From contig NZ_JAKVIO010000035.1 in NCBI RefSeq assembly GCF_022601895.1, forward strand, positions 1 to 46,378: a DNA stretch of 46,378 nt, read 5' to 3'. Position 1 is the stretch's first letter; every line of letters begins with the position of its first letter. Both the position numbers and the translations under genes were made by a program. Shown here in pieces: positions 38,001-43,846 of this stretch. Under the pieces are notes generated by a model that was not told the DNA's origin, made no database searches, and saw only the letters and a list, made by a program, of their open reading frames with translations. Origin of the DNA: Sphingomonas sp. LaA6.9. Its GTDB lineage: Bacteria > Pseudomonadota > Alphaproteobacteria > Sphingomonadales > Sphingomonadaceae.

Positions 38001-38214
38001 CATTGCGACCACCTTTGCCTTTGCCGAGAACTACCAGTTCCGTCTGGGCGTGAACAACGTGTTCGACAAGCAGCCTCCGCTGGTTACGTCGGGCAACGCC
38101 GGCCGTGCGGGTTCGAACCTGTGCCCGACTGGTCCGTGCAACGGCAACACCTATCCGGCCACCTATGATGCTCTGGGTCGCTACGTCTATGCAGGCGTGA
38201 CGCTCGAGTTCTAA
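35077..38214 (+). CDS. TonB-dependent receptor
   Basis: A 1045-residue outer-membrane receptor starting with GTG; GGGACTGGAAA just upstream serves as ribosome-binding site. The signal peptide ends AFA before QDEPQ (about 30). EAIIVTGSRIPQPN (about 43-56) is the TonB-box region. The plug has VDLRGLGTSRTLTLVNGRR and TGGASSTYGADAVAGVVNF. The barrel ends in AGVTLEF, with a terminal Phe as needed for barrel assembly. This type differs from the receptor at 2701 and is closer to the one at 43847. It has a strong terminator of its own but is followed in the same direction by three modification-type enzymes. The ligand is unknown. Confidence 0.94.
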   Translation: MSKSLKYTSLRGGVASFALGLAMISAPAFAQDEPQAAEAAEGEAIIVTGSRIPQPNLESAAPVTVVGAEDIKLQGTTKMEDLLNSLPGVSASQASTLSNGADGTASVDLRGLGTSRTLTLVNGRRLLPGDPSPTSGSAADINIIPASIVKRVEVLTGGASSTYGADAVAGVVNFIMDTDFEGIKFDGQYSFSQHNNRNEFMPPLLDARAAQGLAGYGYPKGSVVDGGTIDATVSIGTKFDDGRGHAVVYAGYRKAKPVLQSRRDFSACTLQNTGAGVPRCGGSATSDNGNVIVFDDFGGARATSTIYTFAPGGGFNNSTTLYNFAPTNYFQRPDERYTAGLFANYEINDSIKPYLEFMFMDDRTVAQIAPSGDFGNTLTINCDNPLMSAAQRAVVCDNENLINGFLGVFPLAQGAPYNPNPGAAPIDFTDPTTGATYNRAFFQLLRRNVEGGPRRSDLHHTNFRTVIGSKGDLDNVWSYDAYYQYGRSNYTQVYSNEFSVARLTRALDVVTGPNGTPVCRSVVDGTDPNCVPYNVFGGAGSVSPAAVAYLSATGFQKGQTSEQVASASFTGLLGEYGFQTPWAEDGVGINVGVEWRKESLELNTDNAFQTGDLTGQGGATLPLSGNFRVYDLFGEVQIPIVQDSFIHDFSINAGYRKSWYETSADRKYDTDTYKVGVELAPIPDIRLRGAYNRAVRAPNIQELFATNTVALNGSVDPCAGITITATDYGCLAQGLLVGQRTAANPAGQYNGLIGGNPDLQPEKATTKTFGVVLQPGFLPRFALTIDYFDIKVDNAIRAFGQDAVLGDCVANSTATAAAASCDLVNRDAAGSLWLTPGGFVTDLPNNVGKLRTKGIEVNGSYSHSLDFGTISASFIGTYLDKYKIDNGLTEPFDCAGLYGPTCTIGGTTNAGAPLPEWRHKARVTLNTEMGLGFSVQWRYVGEVTAETLEDNESIGAPVSSQFDPGLKLKAQNYIDIATTFAFAENYQFRLGVNNVFDKQPPLVTSGNAGRAGSNLCPTGPCNGNTYPATYDALGRYVYAGVTLEF

Positions 38215-38239
38215 GGTTCAGTCCGGTTAACACTGTCGG

Positions 38240-38276
38240 GGGGCGGTCGATCCTGGGATCGGCCGCCCCTCCTTTT
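38240..38276 (+). terminator. Rho-independent terminator of the TonB receptor
   Basis: Arms 38240-38252 and 38257-38269 pair over 13 bp (one G-T wobble) around a 4-base loop, followed by TCCTTTTAT. It lies 25 bases after the receptor stop, so most receptor transcripts should end here and the sulfotransferase group needs its own promoter or read-through. Confidence 0.85.
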
Positions 38277-38345
38277 ATGGTCTGCCGACAATCTTGACAT
38301 GCATTTGGATTGCATTGGCGCGGCGGAACGGGGCAAACAATCACG

Positions 38346-40361
38346 ATGGCAACTGCACCAATGCTCGATCCGATTACTGCCGATGTGTTGAGAGAGGCTG
38401 TGGGCGCCGCCCAGACCGGTGACCTTCAGCGCGCCCGACAACTGGCGGAGAATGCGCTGCTACGTGGCGGCGATGTCGTTGCACTCAATGCCTTTCTTGG
38501 AATGCTGCGTGCGCGTGCGGGAGATGCAGCAGGCGCAATCCGCCATCTCAAGGCGGCCCATGGTGGCCGGCCTGGCGACGTCACGATCGCATGCAATCTG
38601 ATCGCTGCCCTGATCGAATCGGGCGATCTGGCCGGCGCGCTCGAGGTCGCCACCAGCAAGCTCGCATTCTCCGACGCGTCGCTGCGCGTTGCCCGCTATC
38701 GCGGCTTTGTCGCGCAATCGCTCGACCGGTTCGCGGATGCGGCAGAGGCCTATGACTATGTCGTCGCGCGTGCTCCTGGTGATTTCGAGAGCTGGAACAA
38801 CCTCGGAAATGCACGTTCCGCGCTCGGCGATTTCACTGGCAGCGTCGATGCTCTGGAGCGCGCGGTAGCGCTTGATCCTCTCGCGTCACCGACACGATTG
38901 AACCTCGCCAATGCGCTTCGCGCGGCCGATCGTGATGAAGAAGCTGAACAGACTTTGCGCGCTGCCGCGGCGGATTTCCCTGATGACGCCCGCGCGCTCA
39001 ACGAACTTTACGTGCTTTTCAAACGCCAGGCGCGACAGGAGGAGGCTCTGCCGGCGCTGGAGGAGGCCGTCCGTCGCGATCCGAAGGATCCGGACCTTCA
39101 GGTCAAGCTCGGCATCGAATATGGGCTGGTCAATCGCATTGCCGAGGCGGAACGCGCGTTTCGTGAGGCGATTGCGCTCAACCCGGTCATTTCGGACGCG
39201 TATCTCGGGCTTGTCATCCAGTATGAGCACACAAATCGCGAAAACGAATTTGCTCCGCTGATCGCACTCGCCGAAGCCAATGGCGTTGACCCCGGTACGC
39301 TCGGCTTTCTCCGTGCCATGGAGAATCGCCGACAGGGCGAGTTCGAAAGTGCCCTGGAAAATCTGTCGCATGTGCCGCCAGCCACCGAGCCCGAGCGCAC
39401 GGCGCATATTCGCGCAACCGTGCTCGACCGTCTGGGCCGGACCGACGAAGCCTTTGCGGCATTCGAGGAGACCGCACGGCTGCATCAGGCACATCCCACC
39501 CAGCCCCTCAGACGCGGTGCCGAGATGCGTGACGAGATCCGCAAGGAAGCAGAACTTCTCACGCCCGATTGGATCGCCGGCTGGCGCCCGGCGCAGGCAG
39601 CAGCTGACGGCTTTGCGGATCCGGTGTTTCTCGTCGGCTTTCCGCGGTCGGGCACGACATTGCTCGACACGATCCTGATGGGGCATCCCGGAACCACGGT
39701 TCTGGAGGAGCAACCTCCGCTTAACCTCGTCGACACCGCGATCGGCGGATTTGAAAAGCTCGCCGCACTCGATGATGCGGGAATCGCAAAGGCGCGGGCG
39801 CACTATTTCGAGGAGGTGCGCAAGATCGAGCCTTATGACGGTTCGACGCTCCTCGTCGACAAATCTCCGCTGTTTCTGCACAAGGTGCCGCTGATCCAGC
39901 GGCTCTTTCCGAACGCGCGCTTCATCCTCGCGCTGCGGCATCCCTGCGATGTGTTGCTGAGCTGCTACATGAGCAATTTCCGCCTCAACGCGGCGATGGC
40001 CAACTTCCTCCGGCTTGAGGATGCTGCCGAATTCTATGATCTGACCTTCCGCTACTGGGAACGCTCGGGCCAATTCTTCCCGGTCAACGTGCACACGATC
40101 GTCTATGAAAAGCTGATCGAGAACGTTGAGGGGCAGGTCCGTCCGTTGCTCGAATTCCTCGGCCTCGAGTGGCACGAGGGCGCGCTCGATCATCAGCGTA
40201 CCGCCAAGTCGCGCGGGCTGATCACGACGGCCAGCTATTCGCAGGTCACCGAACCGATCTACAAGCGCGCGGCCGGCCGCTGGGAACGCTATCGCACGCA
40301 TCTGGAACCGATCCTGCCGACTCTTGAACCCTGGGTCGAAAAGTTCGGCTATTCGCTTTGA
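38346..40361 (+). CDS. TPR-containing sulfotransferase
   Basis: A 671-residue cytosolic protein. Residues about 10-400 are tetratricopeptide repeats (for example NNLGNARSALGDFTGSVDAL followed by ERAVALDP). Residues about 425-671 form a PAPS-dependent sulfotransferase: FLVGFPRSGTTLLDTIL holds the 5'-phosphosulfate loop, and ALRHPCDVLLSC (Arg531 region) the 3'-phosphate site. There is no signal peptide, so sulfation must take place in the cytosol. The repeats probably dock a protein or peptide substrate. The ATG at 38346 was chosen over an upstream TTG; ATG 38361 is also possible. Its stop overlaps the TTG start of the next gene (TTGA). Confidence 0.92.
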   Translation: MATAPMLDPITADVLREAVGAAQTGDLQRARQLAENALLRGGDVVALNAFLGMLRARAGDAAGAIRHLKAAHGGRPGDVTIACNLIAALIESGDLAGALEVATSKLAFSDASLRVARYRGFVAQSLDRFADAAEAYDYVVARAPGDFESWNNLGNARSALGDFTGSVDALERAVALDPLASPTRLNLANALRAADRDEEAEQTLRAAAADFPDDARALNELYVLFKRQARQEEALPALEEAVRRDPKDPDLQVKLGIEYGLVNRIAEAERAFREAIALNPVISDAYLGLVIQYEHTNRENEFAPLIALAEANGVDPGTLGFLRAMENRRQGEFESALENLSHVPPATEPERTAHIRATVLDRLGRTDEAFAAFEETARLHQAHPTQPLRRGAEMRDEIRKEAELLTPDWIAGWRPAQAAADGFADPVFLVGFPRSGTTLLDTILMGHPGTTVLEEQPPLNLVDTAIGGFEKLAALDDAGIAKARAHYFEEVRKIEPYDGSTLLVDKSPLFLHKVPLIQRLFPNARFILALRHPCDVLLSCYMSNFRLNAAMANFLRLEDAAEFYDLTFRYWERSGQFFPVNVHTIVYEKLIENVEGQVRPLLEFLGLEWHEGALDHQRTAKSRGLITTASYSQVTEPIYKRAAGRWERYRTHLEPILPTLEPWVEKFGYSL

Positions 40362-41518
40362 ACGCTGAGCTGCCCGCGCTGCTCGCCGAGGCCGATCGCG
40401 CCTCGATGGCGCAGGACTTCGCGCGCGCACAGGCCTTGCTGCGAGAGGCGGCCGATGCGCGTCCCGATGATGCGTCGATCTTCCTGAAGCTGGCGGGCGT
40501 CAGCCGCGCTGCGGGCCAGCCGCGTGTCGCGCTCGAGGCTATTCATCGCGCGCTCGCGATTGCGCCGCTCGATTTCACCGCCTTGCTCATGAAGGCAAGC
40601 CTGCTGGATCGGGTCGGAGATCCGATGGCGGGCGAGGCATGGGGGCACGCGCTCGCGCAGAAACCCGACGGCGATCTGCCGCCCCAGATTGCCGCTGTGC
40701 TTGCGCAAGGGCAGCAGCGTTACGACGCGTGGCGTGATGCGCGCGAAGGCCAGCTCAAGTCGGCGATGGTCGAGATCGAGGCGCGCGCCGGGGATGAGGA
40801 ACGTGGCCGTATCGATCGCTTTTGCAGCAATGTGGTGCGGCGGACGCGCCATTTTCACAGCGAACCAACGCATTTCCATTTCCCGGGATTGAGCGAACGC
40901 GAATTCCACCCGCGCCGGCTCTTTCCCTGGCTGGAGGAGATCGAGGCCGCGACCGACGTGATCGGCGCTGAGCTCGAAGCCGTCATGGCTGCCGAGCGCG
41001 CCGAACTCGTCCCCTATATCCAGTACGAAGCGCATCAGCCGCTCCGCCAATGGAAGCCGCTCAATCACAATCCTGACTGGACCGCGATCCATCTTTGGAA
41101 AAACGGGCGGCAGGTCGAGGCCAATGCGCGCCATTGTCCGCGCACGCTGGCGCTGCTCGATCGCTTCGATCAGCCTGCGATCCCGGGGGCATCGCCCAAT
41201 GCGATGTTCTCGCTGCTTGCGCCCAACACGACGATCCCCCCGCATGTAGGCGTCAGCAACGCGCGGCTCGTCTGTCATCTGCCGCTTGTCGTGCCGCAGG
41301 GATGCTGGTTCCGCGTCGGTGCGGAAACGCGATACTGGCAGCGCGGGGAGGCCTTCGTATTCGACGACACGATCGAACATGAAGCGATGAACCCGAGCGA
41401 TCAGTTGCGGATCGTCTTCATATTCGATCTGTGGCACCCCGATCTCAGCGCCGTCGAGCGCGAGGCGGTGGCGACGCTGATCACGGCAGCCGGGGGCGCC
41501 CCGGCCGCCGGGCTGTGA
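40358..41518 (+). CDS. TPR-aspartyl/asparaginyl beta-hydroxylase family oxygenase
   Basis: A 386-residue protein. Residues about 1-110 form TPR-like helices; the C-terminal half is an AspH-type double-stranded beta-helix. The iron ligands are His296 in PPHVGVSNARLVCHL and His341 in FVFDDTIEHEAMN. The residue two after the first His is Gly, as in AspH, which lacks the usual carboxylate ligand. Arg351 (LRIVF) would hold 2-oxoglutarate. Known relatives hydroxylate Asp or Asn in proteins, or lipid A. It has no signal peptide or membrane segment. The start is a TTG overlapping the sulfotransferase stop, and the stop overlaps the next start by GTGA. Confidence 0.9.
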   Translation: MNAELPALLAEADRASMAQDFARAQALLREAADARPDDASIFLKLAGVSRAAGQPRVALEAIHRALAIAPLDFTALLMKASLLDRVGDPMAGEAWGHALAQKPDGDLPPQIAAVLAQGQQRYDAWRDAREGQLKSAMVEIEARAGDEERGRIDRFCSNVVRRTRHFHSEPTHFHFPGLSEREFHPRRLFPWLEEIEAATDVIGAELEAVMAAERAELVPYIQYEAHQPLRQWKPLNHNPDWTAIHLWKNGRQVEANARHCPRTLALLDRFDQPAIPGASPNAMFSLLAPNTTIPPHVGVSNARLVCHLPLVVPQGCWFRVGAETRYWQRGEAFVFDDTIEHEAMNPSDQLRIVFIFDLWHPDLSAVEREAVATLITAAGGAPAAGL

Positions 41519-43026
41519 GCATCGAAGCCGCGCTGACCGCCGCGCGCGCCGGGCGCGCCGATGTCGACGGCCTTGATGAGCTTGCGCGGCTGGCGCTTGC
41601 CGAAGGGGAAGAAGAGCGCGCGTTGCCGCTGGTGCGCGCAGCGGCGCAGCGGCACTCGAGTGCGCGGCTGTGGCAATGGAGCGGGTTGCTTGAGCGCGCG
41701 CTCGACGAGCATGAGGCGGCACTCGAATCCTTCATGCACGCGGCGCGGCTTGCGCCTTCGGATGCGGGCATCGCGCACGGGCACGCCCAGGTTGCGCTGG
41801 AAGCGGGCCTTGATGCGGTGGCGCTATTCGAGCATGCGAACCGTCTTGGACCTCCAAAGGGCGACATACTCGTCGGTCTCGCCGCGGCGCGCATGGCCGC
41901 GGGAAGGGGCGAGGAGGCAGCGGCCGAGCTCGATGCGATCCTGGCGCAGGCGCCGCTCTGGCTTCAGGGGCATCAGCAGCTGGCGCAGCTCCGCGCAACA
42001 ATGGGACGTCCCGATCTTGCGAGCGCCTCGCTCGAACGCGCAATGGCGGCAGCGCCCGGGGAAGCGGCGCTATGGCAGGGCCTGTTCGATCTCGATCTTC
42101 GACGCGAGGACTTTGCGCGATTGCGCGACGACGTGGAGCGCGCCCGCGTCGCGGGACTGGCTCACATTCACCACGCCGAGTTCGAAGCGATCGCGGCGGC
42201 CGAATTGGGGGAAACCGGGCGCGCCGACGCATTGTTCGATGCCGCGCCCTCTGACCGGCAGCCGGCGCTTGCGCTGTGGAGGATCCGGCATCTTCTGCGC
42301 AGCGGACGCGCCGACAGTGCAGTGATGCTCATCGACCGCGAGCTTCGCTCCGAGCGTTCGGCGATGGTCTGGCCCTATGCCGCCGCGGCATGGCGCCAGA
42401 CCGGGGACGCGCGCAGTCAGTGGCTCGAGCAGGACGCGCATTACGTAAAAGTGATGGACCTCGGCGATGCGTTGCCGGGGCTCGATGCGCTGGCCGCGCG
42501 GCTGCGTGCACTGCATGTTGCCAAGGGCGAGTATCTCGACCAGTCGGTTCGTGGCGGCACCCAGACCGATGGCCCGTTGTTGAGCCGCATAGAACCTGAA
42601 ATTCGGACGGCGCGCGCCGCGATCGTCGGCGCGATCGAGCGCTATGCGGGCGAGCTTCCTCCACCGGATGACGCGCATCCGCTGCTGCGCCAACGTCGCG
42701 ACCGGCGCATCCGCTTTGCGGGGAGCTGGTCCGTCCGCCTGCGCGGCGCGGGGCATCATGCCAATCACGTCCATCCCCAGGGGTGGATCAGCTCGGCGCT
42801 GTATGTGGCGTTGCCCGGGAGGCAGTCGCACGAGGACGCGCATGCGGGCTGGCTCGCGCTCGGCGTACCGCAGGCCGAACTCGGCCTTGATCTGGCGCCG
42901 GTGCGCATGGTCGAGCCCCGCCCTGGACGGCTGGTGCTGTTCCCGTCATGGATGTGGCACGGCACCCGGCCCTTTGCCGCGGGCGAACGGCTGACCATAG
43001 CCTTCGATGTAGCCCCGCCAAGATAG
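41515..43026 (+). CDS. TPR-containing 2-oxoglutarate/Fe(II) oxygenase
   Basis: A 503-residue cytosolic protein. Residues about 15-340 are TPR-like helical repeats (ALDEHEAALESFMHAARLAP is a clear one). Residues about 395-500 match the putative 2OG-Fe(II) oxygenase family: HANHVHPQGWISSALYVALP (His418, His420) and GRLVLFPSWMWHGTRPF (His482), with Arg492 (ERLTIAF) for 2-oxoglutarate. I see HVH where many dioxygenases have HxD, which is usual for this subfamily as far as I recall. The GTG start overlaps the upstream stop. Three consecutive TPR enzymes suggest a shared peptide or protein substrate. Confidence 0.9.
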   Translation: MSIEAALTAARAGRADVDGLDELARLALAEGEEERALPLVRAAAQRHSSARLWQWSGLLERALDEHEAALESFMHAARLAPSDAGIAHGHAQVALEAGLDAVALFEHANRLGPPKGDILVGLAAARMAAGRGEEAAAELDAILAQAPLWLQGHQQLAQLRATMGRPDLASASLERAMAAAPGEAALWQGLFDLDLRREDFARLRDDVERARVAGLAHIHHAEFEAIAAAELGETGRADALFDAAPSDRQPALALWRIRHLLRSGRADSAVMLIDRELRSERSAMVWPYAAAAWRQTGDARSQWLEQDAHYVKVMDLGDALPGLDALAARLRALHVAKGEYLDQSVRGGTQTDGPLLSRIEPEIRTARAAIVGAIERYAGELPPPDDAHPLLRQRRDRRIRFAGSWSVRLRGAGHHANHVHPQGWISSALYVALPGRQSHEDAHAGWLALGVPQAELGLDLAPVRMVEPRPGRLVLFPSWMWHGTRPFAAGERLTIAFDVAPPR

Positions 43027-43115
43027 GCAAGCTGCTGTCGCCGGTCGAAAAACCTTGGAACCGGCGTTCGAATGCTGCAGTCTCGCGGACAGGGTTTGTA
43101 CCGAGAGGAGTAATG

Positions 43116-43385
43116 ATGCGCCCGATTGCACGTTTGACCGCATTGGGGGCCCTGATCGCCTGTGCGCTGACGGTCCCGGCGGCCGCTGAAGAAGCGTCGT
43201 CAAAGGCCAAAAAGCAGGCCGATCCGGACGAAGTCGTCTGCGAGAAGCAGGAAGTGCTGGGAAGTCGACTGGCGGTTAAGAAGGTCTGCAAGACGCGCGC
43301 CCAATGGGCGGAGCAACGGCGGGCCGACCGCGACGCTGTCGACAAATCCCAGCTCAACTCCTGCATGCGACAGGCGGGCTGCTGA
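43116..43385 (+). CDS. Small exported four-cysteine protein
   Basis: An 89-residue protein with signal peptide MRPIARLTALGALIACALTV and cleavage near PAAA (24). The mature chain has Cys42, Cys58, Cys83 and Cys89 and the pattern VCEKQEVLGSRLAVKKVC followed by a charged helix (WAEQRRADRDAVDKSQ). The VCxxxxVxGSRLxxxxVC pattern occurs in small periplasmic proteins of sphingomonads; no function is known. GAGAGGAG ends five bases before the ATG at 43116 (two bases before the ATG at 43113). It lies 89 bases after the oxygenase gene, so it may be the fourth gene of that unit and is one candidate substrate. Confidence 0.75.
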   Translation: MRPIARLTALGALIACALTVPAAAEEASSKAKKQADPDEVVCEKQEVLGSRLAVKKVCKTRAQWAEQRRADRDAVDKSQLNSCMRQAGC

Positions 43386-43453
43386 GGTCGCGGACCTCGC
43401 CATTGTAATCTGAAGGAGGCGCAGCGCGTCCGGTCACAGGGGGGCCGGCGCTG
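43384..43453 (+). terminator. Two hairpins after the four-cysteine gene
   Basis: GAGGTC-GCG-GACCTC (43384-43398) overlaps the stop codon. A larger imperfect hairpin pairs CAGCG and CCGG (43422-43433) with CCGG and CGCTG (43445-43453) and is followed by TTTGCG. Together they may end the transcript, but neither has a proper U-tract. Confidence 0.4.
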
Positions 43454-43846
43454 TTTGCGCTTGTGCGGCTAAGGAGCCGTTCTGTCCCGAAACGCGCGTG
43501 ACGCCAAAGCCGATGGTCTTGCCCCTGTTCTGATCAATCATCGCTGCGTCTCGCCACCGATGCATCGGGCCATCGTCCTGCTGGCGCAGGGATTAAATAG
43601 TTTTATAGCAAACATATTAATCTGCGGTTCATCCGGACCGGAACGCGTCTCGATCTGACTGTTGCAAATATGTGACGGTCGGAGATTCGTATGATTCTGC
43701 ACGCAAAGCTCAAATTTACAACCATGTGCAACTGAGCCATGTGATCGCCGCGGCGTGGGAAAGCCAGAATTTCCTGAGGCCGGCGACCAGAGGTCCGGAA
43801 CGATCTTCGTTCCAAATTAGTGTTGTACAAAAGGATATCGACCCAA
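43386..43846. promoter_or_regulatory. Long leader/promoter region of the third TonB receptor
   Basis: A 461-bp non-coding stretch. Its middle (about 43593-43625, around TTAAATAGTTTTATAGC) is AT-rich compared with the rest of the window and is the likeliest promoter site. TATGAT at 43690-43695 is another -10-like element, without a -35 at proper spacing. If transcription starts in the AT-rich part, the receptor has a leader of over 200 bases, long enough for an RNA-level control element. No known riboswitch was recognised and no small gene is supported. Confidence 0.45.

Noticed and set aside
38293-38321. TTGACA at 38293 as promoter of the sulfotransferase operon
   Set aside because: The -35 is perfect but no acceptable -10 lies 15-19 bases downstream. 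It could still be part of an unusual promoter, but I cannot support it.
38886-41722. Long antisense frames over the sulfotransferase and hydroxylase genes
   Set aside because: They match no family and lie opposite genes with intact catalytic motifs and coupling.
43039-43066. CGCCGGT/ACCGGCG hairpin after the oxygenase gene as terminator
   Set aside because: Only 7 bp with a 14-base loop and no T-run. It is too weak to claim.
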